From contig NZ_JANLGY010000016.1 of the NCBI RefSeq assembly GCF_024653915.1, forward strand, positions 62,001-126,000: a DNA stretch of 64,000 nt. Direction: 5' to 3'. The position numbers and the translations under genes are program-made. Source of the stretch: Sulfuricaulis sp. (GTDB lineage Bacteria; Pseudomonadota; Gammaproteobacteria; Acidiferrobacterales; Sulfurifustaceae). Below are positions 24,849-34,103 of this stretch, one piece after another. Each line of letters starts with the position of its first letter. Position 1 is the first letter of the stretch. The notes under the pieces are model-generated. The model was not told the DNA's origin and did not search any database. It worked only from the letters and a program-made list of their open reading frames with translations.

Positions 24849-27239
24849 CTACGGAATCTTCTTCAGCGTCTCCCGCGCCTCAACGAGCCCAAGGTATTCG
24901 CCTTTGACATCCACCGCCTTGGCAAGATGAACCTTGGCCTCGGCCAGGTTGCCCTGCTTGTGGTAGGCCATCCCCAGGTGATACCGGAAGATGGGGACAT
25001 TAGGCGCCTGCTTCACGACCTCTTTCAGAATTTCAACCGCCTTGTCGTTCTCGCCGGACTTATAGTGCACCCAACCCAGCGTATCACGGTAGGCCGGCTG
25101 CCGTGACGTCTCAAATTTCTGCGCCATCTCTCGGGCACGCTTCAGGCTGGCGGCATCGCCCTTGTGATCCGTGAGCAATGAGGCCAGATTGTTGCGCGCC
25201 ATGTCCGACTCGGGATCCTTGCTCAACACATGCTCGTACGCGGAAATGGCCTTGTCATAATCCCGGGTTCGCTCGTACATCTCGGCGATATGGAGCAACA
25301 ATTGCGGATCATCCGGAATCGCCTCCAGCCCTTTCTGATAGGTTTCCGCCGCTGCACTGTTATTGCCACGCAACATATGCAGATTCGCCAGATTACGATA
25401 TGGAACATTCCATTTCGGATTATGCTCGATGGCCTTCAGCAGAGATTTCTCTGCTTCATCATATTTTTTCTGAATAAGATAAACTTCGCCCAGTAACTCA
25501 TGCACAAAGGAATGATCCGGTTTCTCCTTGAGAAGGTCATTCAGCCGGCCAATCGCCTTGTCAGGCACGCCTTGCGCCAATCTGGCCTTAACGAGCGCCG
25601 TCAATATCAGATAGGTATCCTGCGTTTTGGTCAGCGCCTGCTCATACTCCTGAACGGCGCTGTCGTATTTTTTCTGAACCAGGTAAAGCTGGCCCAGCTG
25701 ATAGTACCCAAGGGCCTTGTCCGGATGCGCCGTCTTGATCTTTTCCAGCAGCGCCTGTGCCCCCTTAACGTCTTTTTTGGCCAGCAAAAATTCCAGTTTC
25801 GCCTCAAGCGCCTCTATATCAGCAGGCTCAATCTTGAGGGCCTCTTCGATTTTCTTCATGGCCGTATCGGTATCGCCAGACCTGGCATGAAACTTGGCCA
25901 TGGCAAGACGCGCCCGGACATCTGCGGGATTCATTTCAACGGCCTTGGCGATACTTTCCTTGGCGAGGTTGATTTCCTTGTTCATGACATGGGCGTCTGC
26001 CAGCAGTAAATGGGCCTCCACCAAAGCTGGCTGATCGCGCAGCACGGACCGGAAAGCGACGATGGCATTCTGGGCATCCTGTTTCAACAATGCCAGCTTG
26101 CCCTGCATCATGAGGGCATCGCTGTCGCGGGCGTTTTCCTTCAGCACCTCTTCCGTCAGACTCTGCGCCTCGTCCCGCTTGCCTTGGCGTATCTTGATCT
26201 CCGCCAACCGGTTCCTGGCGGTCAAGCCCGCCGGTCTGGTGCCGGCAACATCTATCGCCTCACGATAAACTGCCTCGGCCTTGTCCAGCGAACCGTTCAT
26301 TTCATGGAATTTCGCCAGCCCGAGATAAAGCGGGTAAAGCTTCGGCTTGTCATCAATCGCCGCCCGTAACTCCTTCTCCGCCTGTTCCATCTTGCCCTGT
26401 CTCGCAAGCAGATCGGCAAGCACAAGATAGCGCTGCGGATCGTCGGGATTTTCCTGAATGGCATCACGCAGGACTTTTCCCGCCTTGTCGTTCTGGCCAA
26501 GCTGCGCCAGGAACACTGCCAGCGTCAGGCGGTGTTCCATCACCTCGGGCTCCAGGGAAATAATTTCCTGCAACAATCGCTCGGCCCGCGGCATGTCCTT
26601 CTCCGCCGCCGCCACCTTGGCCAACTGCAGCCGCAGGGAGACATTCTTGGGATTTGCCGCTACAGCATCATTCAGCAATTCAGCCACCTTGGCCGTGTTG
26701 CCCTGTTTGTTGTACAGCCCCATGAGCAGCTCAACGGCCTCGGTCTGCGTGGGATCTTTCTTGATCACCTCGGTGGCCGCGCGGATGGCGCCGTTCTGAT
26801 CGCCCTGCCTGGCCAAAACCGCGGCAGTAAGCGTTTTGGCCATCAAGTTATCCGGCTGCGCCGCCTGAATTTCCGCTATCAACTCCTTGGCCTTGTCTGT
26901 GTTGCCCGCCATCAGATGGAAAAAACTCAGCTTGGCCTTGACCTCCACATGGGCCGGGTCGAGTTCCAGCGTCTTGGAATAGTTACCGAACGCGGCTTGC
27001 CAGTTCTTTTTTTTCTCTTCCACGATACCCATGCGGTAATACCCCTCGGCAAACTTGGGGTCTATCTGCAAGGCGTTCTTGATTTCGATCTTGGCCTTGT
27101 CGTAATTCTTTTCATCGATATAGGCCTTGCCCTTCGCCAGATATTTCGCCTTGCGACTTTCGGCGCCGCCGCAACCGGAAATAATAAGCGCCGCCAGCAG
27201 CAGCGCAATCGTTTTGACGATGAAAGATTTGTGATTCAT
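24849..27239 (-). CDS. prsT: PEP-CTERM system TPR-repeat lipoprotein PrsT
   Basis: The N-terminus is a lipoprotein signal (MNHKSFIVKTIALLLAALIISGC), so I start at ATG 27239, where GGGGT lies six bases upstream; a 14-residue upstream extension would spoil the signal. The remaining 770 residues are a continuous solenoid of more than 15 tetratricopeptide repeats. This is the architecture of PrsT, found with exosortases, PrsK and PrsR. A periplasmic scaffold for EPS assembly or sorting is the usual proposal, but its precise role is not established. Confidence 0.9.
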   Translation of the reverse strand: MNHKSFIVKTIALLLAALIISGCGGAESRKAKYLAKGKAYIDEKNYDKAKIEIKNALQIDPKFAEGYYRMGIVEEKKKNWQAAFGNYSKTLELDPAHVEVKAKLSFFHLMAGNTDKAKELIAEIQAAQPDNLMAKTLTAAVLARQGDQNGAIRAATEVIKKDPTQTEAVELLMGLYNKQGNTAKVAELLNDAVAANPKNVSLRLQLAKVAAAEKDMPRAERLLQEIISLEPEVMEHRLTLAVFLAQLGQNDKAGKVLRDAIQENPDDPQRYLVLADLLARQGKMEQAEKELRAAIDDKPKLYPLYLGLAKFHEMNGSLDKAEAVYREAIDVAGTRPAGLTARNRLAEIKIRQGKRDEAQSLTEEVLKENARDSDALMMQGKLALLKQDAQNAIVAFRSVLRDQPALVEAHLLLADAHVMNKEINLAKESIAKAVEMNPADVRARLAMAKFHARSGDTDTAMKKIEEALKIEPADIEALEAKLEFLLAKKDVKGAQALLEKIKTAHPDKALGYYQLGQLYLVQKKYDSAVQEYEQALTKTQDTYLILTALVKARLAQGVPDKAIGRLNDLLKEKPDHSFVHELLGEVYLIQKKYDEAEKSLLKAIEHNPKWNVPYRNLANLHMLRGNNSAAAETYQKGLEAIPDDPQLLLHIAEMYERTRDYDKAISAYEHVLSKDPESDMARNNLASLLTDHKGDAASLKRAREMAQKFETSRQPAYRDTLGWVHYKSGENDKAVEILKEVVKQAPNVPIFRYHLGMAYHKQGNLAEAKVHLAKAVDVKGEYLGLVEARETLKKIP

Positions 27240-27287
27240 TACATACCCCAAGGTGTTTACGTTTAATTCACGTTCTGTCATTCAGAG

Positions 27288-27369
27288 AAATTGGGGACAG
27301 AGAGGGATTTTCTGGCCCCATGTTCCTATTAAATGTGCATCAAAGAAAATCCCTCTCTGACCCCGATTT
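27288..27369. repeat. Long inverted repeat (26-bp arms) with AGAGAGGGATTTTCT core
   Basis: Arms at 27288-27313 and 27344-27369 match at 24 of 26 positions around a 30-base centre. The GGGGTCAGAGAGGGATTTTC type of sequence occurs as scattered palindromic repeats in many proteobacteria. It lies upstream of prsT and may form a strong hairpin in a transcript. Confidence 0.6.
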
Positions 27370-27394
27370 CTCCAGCATATTACCAAAATACTCG

Positions 27395-27654
27395 CAGGAC
27401 GGATTCGGCGCGTCAGCGCTAATCCGCCTTCCTGCCAAATCCTCCGGCGATTTGCGGCAACTCCTATTACGTAGGGTGGGTTAGCGGTTTTCGCGTAACC
27501 CCAAACATTGCGCAGCAACACAATACCTTATTCAATGAGTGCCTGACGGCACGGCTGGTGGGTTACGGCACAAACGGCGCGCCTAACCCACCCTACTTTG
27601 ATCATGTAGTTCACGTAGGGCGGATTCGGCGCGCAGCGCCAATCCGCCATCCTG
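27395..27654. repeat. BIME-like repeat cluster
   Basis: At least three units: GACGGATTCGGCGCG...AATCCGCC (about 27399-27431), GTAGGGTGGGTTAG...CTAACCCACCCTAC (about 27473-27595), and GTAGGGCGGATTCGGCGCG...AATCCGCCATCC (about 27615-27653). They abut the stop codon of the WecA-like gene. Same family as 257-357 and 24501-24590. Confidence 0.55.
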
Positions 27655-29283
27655 CTACACCAACCCCCTCACCGCGAATATCGTGAGCGTCACCAAGGTC
27701 GCGACAGTCAAGAGATGCACCAGCTTGCGCATGCGCGTGATGATCAGCTCGCAACCGTAAAAAAGGACCATGAGTTTCACGGCCATGGCCCCCAGATCGG
27801 CCTTCTCGGGCAAATTATGCAGCAAAAATCCCGCAAACAGAACCACGAAAATGACCAGGTAATCCATCGGCGTGGTTATGAACTCGCCCTTGCGCCCGTA
27901 GCGGACGGTAATCCCGATCGCCACCGCCAGCAGGACGAAATACACGATCTCGATCGTATTCAGAACCGGTTCCAGGTGAGTGCAATAACGGGTCTGGAGG
28001 TAAACGACAAAGGCCGCTGTCACATAGGTGACAACCTGCAATACGGTGGTGTCCTTGTCGCGCCGCAACGCCAGATACAACAGCAGAATACCCACCAGAA
28101 TGGCCGATACCACGCCGAGGTCACGCGGCACCTGCGTTGCCACGAGCCCGATGAGCACGAAAAATACCGGGATGGCCACGGACACGAAGCGCATCGGCAG
28201 AGTGTTGAACCACTGGTGTTTCTTGATCGAGGCCACAATCTTCCCCAGCCCCGTCCGGCGCTTCAACCGGTGCGCGCGCCACTTGTTCCTTTCCGCGACG
28301 GTAAGAAAAACAAATACCAACACGCAGACACCGAGGTAGAGCGACAGTATCAGTGCGGATGACTCGTACAGCATGAAAATCGCGCTCACGACGAACAACG
28401 TCTGGATCGAATAAATGATCACCACCGATTCGTAGTGATCGAAGCCGAGCGCCAGCAGGCGGTGATGGATATGATTCTTGCTCGCCCGGAACCAGTTCAT
28501 GCCGTGATAGATGCGCTGGGCGAACACCGCCAGGATGTCCACGATCGGCAGTCCCAGCAACAGCGCCGGCAACGCGCGACTGGCGGCGGTGTTGACATGC
28601 TCCATCAGATACACGGCCAGAAACCCCGCCGTGAAACCCAGAAACTGGCTGCCGCCATCGCCCATGAAAACCGTTGCGGGATGGGTGTTGTAACGCAGGA
28701 AACCTACGATCCCGCCAAGCGCCGCCAGCGCGACAATGATCAGGAACGCCGCCTCCCCGTTCGATGCGTAGGCCAGATAAGCCATGGCACTCAGGCTCAG
28801 CAGCGACATCCCGCCCGCCAGTCCATCGAGCCCGTCGGAATGATTAACCGCGTTGATCATCCCCACCATGGCGACGACGGTAAAGATCCTGCCGGCCGAT
28901 CCCGAAAGCTCGGCATCCATGAACGGCAGGCGCGTGACATACAGATCGCCGTAAAACACCACCGCGATCACCGCGGCGAACTGGCCGATGAACTTGACGT
29001 AATGGCCCAGCTCCTGGATGTCATCCCACGCACCGAAGGCGAGCAGCACCAGCGCGCCAAAAAGATAGGCGACAAAAAGATCGTCGAACGGCAGCCACAG
29101 CACCAGCGGCAGCAGCGCCCCCAGCACGATCCCCACCCCGCCGGCGCGCGGGATCGGTTTCACATGCACCTTGCGCGCCTCGGGGCGGTCCACCATCCCG
29201 ATGCGCGGCGCCAACCGCGCCATGAGCGGAATGAGCACCATGCTGACGACCATGGCGGTGATAAAGGTAAGCAGATAAGTCAT
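27655..29283 (-). CDS. WecA/MraY-family polyprenyl-phosphate sugar-1-phosphate transferase, 542 aa
   Basis: A polytopic membrane enzyme with the family motifs PRAGGVGI, GAWDDIQE (DDxxD-like), VNHSDGLDGLAGG, VFMGDGGSQFLG and NHIHHRLL. It transfers a sugar phosphate, commonly N-acetylglucosamine phosphate, from UDP-sugar to undecaprenyl phosphate and so starts lipid-linked repeat-unit synthesis. It is longer than WecA (about 350 residues), with an additional C-terminal membrane region of roughly 190 residues. It is flanked by prsT and the exosortase, so it is the likely initiating transferase of the EPS made here. Confidence 0.88.
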   Translation of the reverse strand: MTYLLTFITAMVVSMVLIPLMARLAPRIGMVDRPEARKVHVKPIPRAGGVGIVLGALLPLVLWLPFDDLFVAYLFGALVLLAFGAWDDIQELGHYVKFIGQFAAVIAVVFYGDLYVTRLPFMDAELSGSAGRIFTVVAMVGMINAVNHSDGLDGLAGGMSLLSLSAMAYLAYASNGEAAFLIIVALAALGGIVGFLRYNTHPATVFMGDGGSQFLGFTAGFLAVYLMEHVNTAASRALPALLLGLPIVDILAVFAQRIYHGMNWFRASKNHIHHRLLALGFDHYESVVIIYSIQTLFVVSAIFMLYESSALILSLYLGVCVLVFVFLTVAERNKWRAHRLKRRTGLGKIVASIKKHQWFNTLPMRFVSVAIPVFFVLIGLVATQVPRDLGVVSAILVGILLLYLALRRDKDTTVLQVVTYVTAAFVVYLQTRYCTHLEPVLNTIEIVYFVLLAVAIGITVRYGRKGEFITTPMDYLVIFVVLFAGFLLHNLPEKADLGAMAVKLMVLFYGCELIITRMRKLVHLLTVATLVTLTIFAVRGLV

Positions 29284-29726
29284 TCGATTATCTTGTTCTC
29301 GGGCATGCCCTTCGAAGTATAGTCACCGGATCTTCCCCGCCCCCCCCCCTTCGCGGGGTAAGGCGGAGCATTGCAAAAGGGCCCTGGGCCTTATGCCCGC
29401 CGAACGGGTGCACGTGATTTTCGTGCACCCGGACGGGAACACCGGGACTTTTCCCCTCCCCTCGCGGGAGGGGGCTAGGGGGAGAGGGTTACCACAATCA
29501 CATGCCCCTCATGTAGCCAGCATGAAGCGCAGCGCAATGCGGGGCAATAATATTTCCCGGATTCCGGCGCTGCGCGCCTTCATCCAGGCTACATTTCAAA
29601 ATCCCCTGCACGTGGTCAGAATCCAGCACCGTAGGGTGCGCCCCGCACACGTACTGACCGCTATCACTATATTGAATTTTCCTTGGCGCTCTTTGTGTCT
29701 TTGTAGTGAAAACGAATATTTGATTC
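29284..29726. other. Intergenic region with palindromic repeats
   Basis: A GC-rich CCCCTTCGCGGGG hairpin lies at about 29345, a TGCACGTGATTTTCGTGCA hairpin at about 29408, and a CCCTCCCCTCGCGGGAGGGG palindrome at about 29454. A TGTAGCC...GGCTACA unit (29512-29593) carries nested GCGCAGCGC motifs. No gene seen. Confidence 0.5.
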
Positions 29727-31310
29727 TTAGTCCGGAATATATTCCTTCAGCCTCCCTACAACCTCCCCGGAAAACTCCGCGAGCTGCTTGTCCGCTGCGA
29801 CCACATCCCCGTCCGGCGGAATTATCGTGGTCAAACGCACCAAGGCGCCGTCGGTGCGGTTGCGCGTCAATGCATCCCAGAATAAATACCACTTCACCAT
29901 GTACTCATTGGTAATCACCCGACCGCGCTGCTGGAACCAGTAATACACCAGCTGCTTATGCTCTCCCTTCTGGATCACGAGCCGGTTAACCCGGAGAGGC
30001 GCATCACCGAATTTAACCCCATCCACTAGATGTGGAGTTAAGGACATAATCCGCCAACCCCCGCCGGGTATACAAGTGCGCGGTGAATGCGCCGACTCGC
30101 CTTTCTGCTGCGAGGCGTAATAGGCTACATAAAAATTAACCAACTGCCGGTCGTTGTTCGCAAAATCCGCGAGAATATAATCGTCAAACTTGAGCGCATC
30201 GATATAAATCTGCTCCATGCGCTCGCTCTTTCCCTGCCATCCCTCCAGTTTCATCGGGAAATGGGAGAAATCCTGCCTTGGCGGCGAGATCTCGACCCGC
30301 TGCGGCATGGCAACCGATGTTATTGCTGCGACGACCATCAGGAGCGCGGCGCCCACATAAGGCTTGGGGATTGGGCGATATTGAGCCTGGGCATCCTTCG
30401 GTGTCGGTGCGGGAAACTCCAGACCGAAAACTTCCTGCAGAGGGCGATGGTCTTTCCCTATCCTGATCAGAACCCACATTTCAACGACAAGCACCGCGGT
30501 GCAGGCCATAAACACCACCCACCCCTCGAAATCGTGGAGGAATCCCTCGGCCATCTTTGGGCCCCAATACTCCACCAAGACACCGATGACGCCGATGCGA
30601 AAACTGTTCATCAGAACAGTGATGGGAATCGTTGACAGAAACAGTACAGCGCGCTTCCAGAACGCCGCCTTGAAGAAATAGGCGGATATGAACCCAAGCG
30701 TCATGAGAGGAAACAAGTAACGCAGCCCGCTGCAGGCCTCGACGACTTGTAATTTATAAATTCCCAGGTCGATAACGTTGCCTTCCAGAAAAACACTGAT
30801 GCCGAATAACCGGATCACCCAGACCCCAATCTCAGATGAGATCAACTGCAACTGCGCGGAGAGTTCGGTCAGGAGGAATGGCGGCAGGGGTATCATGAAC
30901 AACAGAAACAGCAACGGCACCCGAACCAGCCGGAACCCCCGCCAGCCCGTGAAGGCCAGCACAAGGCCGGCGATCACAGTCAGGAAAGAATATTGGATGA
31001 CCAGATAGATGGTGCTCAGATTTCCAATGACAAAAAGTCCGATGCCGAGCAGGGTAATGAACGCCCCGGCCCACGAACCCGAAAAGGGTATTCGTTCGAG
31101 GCTATCTTTCCTCTGCCATATCAGGAAGAGCGTGATAACCGGGATAAGGTAACCGTAGCTGTATTCTTCCTTGGTATTCCACATCCGCACGAGATCCTTC
31201 AGCCCGTCGAAATAGACAAACCCAAGCAGTGCGGCCATGAATATGAACGAGCCCCATATCCATGGGGTTTCTTTCCACACTGTCAGCTTCTCTCCTACAG
31301 TCGAAGTCAT
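29727..31310 (-). CDS. xrtD: Exosortase fused to EpsI domain (XrtD-like, VPLPA-CTERM type), 527 aa
   Basis: Residues 1-295 form the polytopic exosortase, with catalytic Cys193 (VEACSGLRYL), Arg238 (NSFRIG) and the conserved His259 (LHDFEGW). Residues about 310-527 form an EpsI domain with HSPRTCIPGGGW. Exosortases cleave and transfer CTERM-tailed proteins at the inner-membrane outer face. A single-chain exosortase plus EpsI, with VPVPA-type substrates at 362-910, 1953-3131 and 3443-4297, fits the VPLPA-specific XrtD group; the alternative is an XrtA-type fusion. GAGG precedes the ATG. Next on this strand (upstream) is the EPS gene run. Confidence 0.88.
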   Translation of the reverse strand: MTSTVGEKLTVWKETPWIWGSFIFMAALLGFVYFDGLKDLVRMWNTKEEYSYGYLIPVITLFLIWQRKDSLERIPFSGSWAGAFITLLGIGLFVIGNLSTIYLVIQYSFLTVIAGLVLAFTGWRGFRLVRVPLLFLLFMIPLPPFLLTELSAQLQLISSEIGVWVIRLFGISVFLEGNVIDLGIYKLQVVEACSGLRYLFPLMTLGFISAYFFKAAFWKRAVLFLSTIPITVLMNSFRIGVIGVLVEYWGPKMAEGFLHDFEGWVVFMACTAVLVVEMWVLIRIGKDHRPLQEVFGLEFPAPTPKDAQAQYRPIPKPYVGAALLMVVAAITSVAMPQRVEISPPRQDFSHFPMKLEGWQGKSERMEQIYIDALKFDDYILADFANNDRQLVNFYVAYYASQQKGESAHSPRTCIPGGGWRIMSLTPHLVDGVKFGDAPLRVNRLVIQKGEHKQLVYYWFQQRGRVITNEYMVKWYLFWDALTRNRTDGALVRLTTIIPPDGDVVAADKQLAEFSGEVVGRLKEYIPD

Positions 31311-31545
31311 GCAATTAACCTCTGTAACAACCGTTTCACGATCAAACTGTCCATGTTACGAAAACCTGCTGCAAAATCCCTTCCGGGCTCCAATACGCCC
31401 TGGCATATTTCCTGCCCGCCTCGGTTCTTACGTTCCGCCGGGCCGGCAATCAGCATTATCATAATTATATAGATAACTCCGAAATCAAGCCTCATCGGTA
31501 ACGGCTGATTCCGCGGCAGATGCCGACACTTGCAGTTCAGCCATG

Positions 31546-32463
31546 TTACTTCCAGTATGCCTTTTGCATGCTCACGGCGCGCTTGAACGAAAGGGGCAGT
31601 TTCGATTCCAGCAGGCCCAGGCGGAACCCGAGCAGCTTCATGGCCGTCCTTACGATGGAGGACAGATACAGATAAAAACGCCTCGCCCCCAGATAGCGCC
31701 ATTCCGACAGCACGAATCTGAGCCCTTCTCCACTGAGCGTGCCGAAACGGCGCGGCACCCATTGCTCACGGGCATGAAAGGCGCCTATATCGAAATAGCG
31801 CCGGAACTCCTGCAGGAACGTATAGCCGTGCGAGTGTTCCACCACAGCCTCGGCATTATAGTGGACCCTCCACCCCGCCAGGATCATCCGCGCGGCAACG
31901 TACATGTCCTCCGAAACGATCACGTTGTCCGGGAATCCTCCCACCGCCTTGAGTGCCGCCACCCGGTAGGCCGAAAAGGAATTGGAGGTGAAGACCGTCT
32001 TCACTCCCAACGCCGGTATATCGGCTGCCGTCCTCTGCCTCGATTGTTCCGGGTAGTTGAACAACCGGGCATGCGCCTCGATGTGGCCGGCCGACTTGCG
32101 CGGCAACTGCCGCCCATAAGCCATGCCCACGTCGCCCGTATCGAACGATGCGACGATATTCCTGATCGAATCCTTGTGCACCAGTATCGCGTCTTGCGTC
32201 AGGAAAACCGCGATATCGATGTCGCCCAGGAGATCCACCGCCAATTGTCGCGTGCCGCCATGGTTGAAATCCATTCTGGCGATGCGGTGCACCCGATAGC
32301 CTTCCGCCAACGCCAGTTCCGCGGTCCCGTCATCGGAAGCAGAATCAACGATCAGGACCACGTCCGGCATGAAGGTCTGTATCCGCATCCCTTCCACCCA
32401 ACGGTTCCACAACGACGCCGCATTCAAAGTGGGGACGATAATCGCGACACGTTGCCGGTTCAT
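31546..32463 (-). CDS. Glycosyltransferase family 2 (rhamnosyltransferase-like)
   Basis: A GT-A fold: start VAIIVPTLNAASLWN, the DxD-type VLIVDSASDDGT, then FLTQDAI and a C-terminal ED motif (VSEDMYVAARM). Two hydrophobic patches lie near the C-terminus. The VPTLNA/TQDA pattern resembles rhamnosyltransferases, in keeping with the dTDP-rhamnose genes at 58.5-62.1 kb, but the donor is inferred. I start at ATG 32463, with AGAGAAAG upstream, 26 bases after the previous stop; an in-frame TTG at 32487 is less likely. Confidence 0.85.
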   Translation of the reverse strand: MNRQRVAIIVPTLNAASLWNRWVEGMRIQTFMPDVVLIVDSASDDGTAELALAEGYRVHRIARMDFNHGGTRQLAVDLLGDIDIAVFLTQDAILVHKDSIRNIVASFDTGDVGMAYGRQLPRKSAGHIEAHARLFNYPEQSRQRTAADIPALGVKTVFTSNSFSAYRVAALKAVGGFPDNVIVSEDMYVAARMILAGWRVHYNAEAVVEHSHGYTFLQEFRRYFDIGAFHAREQWVPRRFGTLSGEGLRFVLSEWRYLGARRFYLYLSSIVRTAMKLLGFRLGLLESKLPLSFKRAVSMQKAYWK

Positions 32464-32489
32464 TGCTTTCTCTGGATCATCGGACAATA

Positions 32490-32960
32490 TCAGGTATCGT
32501 ATTTCGCAACATACTCGGCCAGCATCGCGGGGATTTTGCTGGGGCTTCTGACCGCCGGGACAAACCCTCTCGCCCGCCGGATTGCCCCCTCCAGTTGCCC
32601 GATGTCGTAGACGCCGATCAGGTAATCCTTCTCTTCCATCGCCCGCACCATTTCATCCTGATAGTCGGGGGACTCGTCCAGGGCGGGATACCGCGGGACC
32701 GCCAGAATCGGCTTGTCGAACGACAGGGCATCACGAATACCGCCATAGCCACCCTGGGTGATAACAATTTCCGCGCCTTCAATCAGTCTCAGCAATTCAT
32801 CCCGCTCCACGAAACGCTCGAAGCGGCAGTGACTCGGCTCATAACGGGTATGTCCAAGCTGAATGAAAACATCCAATCCGTTCTTTCCCGCCAGCGCGTC
32901 CAGGGGGCGAACCAGTCTGTCGAAGGAATCCGGCCCGGTTCCAACCAGCGCCACAATCAT
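32490..32960 (-). CDS. PssE/Alg13-like glycosyltransferase catalytic partner, 156 aa
   Basis: A short GT28 C-terminal-like protein starting MIVALVGTGPDSFDRLVRPLD, with the nucleotide-sugar-binding loop EIVITQGGYGGIRDAL and KPILAVPRY. Alg13/PssE proteins bind the nucleotide sugar and need a membrane Alg14/PssD partner. The partner domain lies in the preceding gene, whose stop overlaps this start (ATGA at 32957-32960). The start at 32960 is chosen on that coupling. Confidence 0.85.
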   Translation of the reverse strand: MIVALVGTGPDSFDRLVRPLDALAGKNGLDVFIQLGHTRYEPSHCRFERFVERDELLRLIEGAEIVITQGGYGGIRDALSFDKPILAVPRYPALDESPDYQDEMVRAMEEKDYLIGVYDIGQLEGAIRRARGFVPAVRSPSKIPAMLAEYVAKYDT

Positions 32961-34093
32961 AGTAGCACCCCCCCGTACTTCGCCCTGGGATACACCTTCA
33001 GCAGGGGCTCCCATTGTACGTAGAACTCATCGGCGAACCGATAGAGGAACTTGCCGGTGCGTGAGGGTGTGGTTACCCGCGCAGCGGTTTCAATGAACAC
33101 CAGCTTGGCGCCGAAAAACTTGGCGATCAGGCAGGTGGGTACCACCATACCGGCACCGGTGCTGATGACCAGCTCGGGCCGGTTCTTCACCACCAGCCAG
33201 AAACTCTGCCACATATTTATAAGATACTTGATGGGATCACCGTGCGGGTTGATCAGATAATCGCGTTTCCAGCCGACACCCTGCAAGGTCTTTTCGGTAT
33301 GCGGCAGCCGCAAAGTCACGATGATCGCCCGCAGGGGAACGCCCTCGATCGCCAGCAGCGCCTCGGCTAGATGGCCGCCGCCGGAGGCGACCACGATGGC
33401 GCGCGGCGGCTTGACATCCTCCACCTCTGGCACATTTCTCGCCAGCATGTCCTTCATGTCGTCGAACGACAAGACCTTGCCGAACTTTTCCGCCATGAGG
33501 CTGCCACGCGAATAAAGCACGAGTGGTGGTTCATCCGATACATTCATTTTGGCGGCCGTCTCCCGCGCCCCCCTGAACATATAGATATCCATGGGAAAAC
33601 CTTTCAGGGTGGCAAGCAGACGTTCAACAAACACCAGATGTGCCGTCCTCAGGGCGTTCCATGCGCCGGGCATGGGGATATAACGTGCATCCAGATCCGA
33701 GGTCGGCCGAAACACACCACGCACGATGCTGCCAAACACCAGCGCACCCGCCAGACAGTCCGGCCGGCCGCGCTCCAACCGCGCCTGCATGTCTTCCACG
33801 TAGGCGAGGAAACGGCCTCGGTCCCGGTAATAACAAACGCTCCGGACGCCAGCATCATGCACCAGCACTGCGAAAGGATGTCCATTGAATATCGCGCTCA
33901 GGGTATGGCCGACCAGAAAGGCGGCAATCCATGCCCACATTCCGCCGCCCAGCAAGCCGAACAGCCAGGCAAGCGGCACAATCAGCAACGCCTCCAGCGC
34001 AAAACGGTGCAGACGCTCCATCCAATTCATGTACAGAACGCCCTGGACCAGCCAGTAGCGCAGCAGCACCGGCAAGGGCGAGCTCAGGATCAT
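32957..34093 (-). CDS. Membrane-anchored nucleotidyltransferase-fold / PssD (Alg14-like) fusion, 378 aa
   Basis: Residues 25-70 are hydrophobic (one or two membrane segments). Residues about 85-195 look like a polymerase-beta-type nucleotidyltransferase, with FGSIVRGVFRPTSDLDARYI (GS then DxD). Residues about 230-378 are an Alg14/PssD domain (AIVVASGGGHLAEALLAIEG, VISTGAGMVVPTCLIAKFFG, FIETAARVTTPSRTGK). PssD normally recruits PssE to the membrane, and pssE follows with a 4-base overlap. The nucleotidyltransferase part is extra to the usual 150-170-residue PssD. The NTase call rests on the motif alone. Confidence 0.8.
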   Translation of the reverse strand: MILSSPLPVLLRYWLVQGVLYMNWMERLHRFALEALLIVPLAWLFGLLGGGMWAWIAAFLVGHTLSAIFNGHPFAVLVHDAGVRSVCYYRDRGRFLAYVEDMQARLERGRPDCLAGALVFGSIVRGVFRPTSDLDARYIPMPGAWNALRTAHLVFVERLLATLKGFPMDIYMFRGARETAAKMNVSDEPPLVLYSRGSLMAEKFGKVLSFDDMKDMLARNVPEVEDVKPPRAIVVASGGGHLAEALLAIEGVPLRAIIVTLRLPHTEKTLQGVGWKRDYLINPHGDPIKYLINMWQSFWLVVKNRPELVISTGAGMVVPTCLIAKFFGAKLVFIETAARVTTPSRTGKFLYRFADEFYVQWEPLLKVYPRAKYGGVLL

Positions 34094-34103
34094 TTCATCA
34101 CCT

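Noticed and set aside
28435-29322. Plus-strand open frame opposite the WecA-like gene
   Set aside because: Very rich in His, Arg and Gln, typical of an antisense shadow of a membrane-protein gene.
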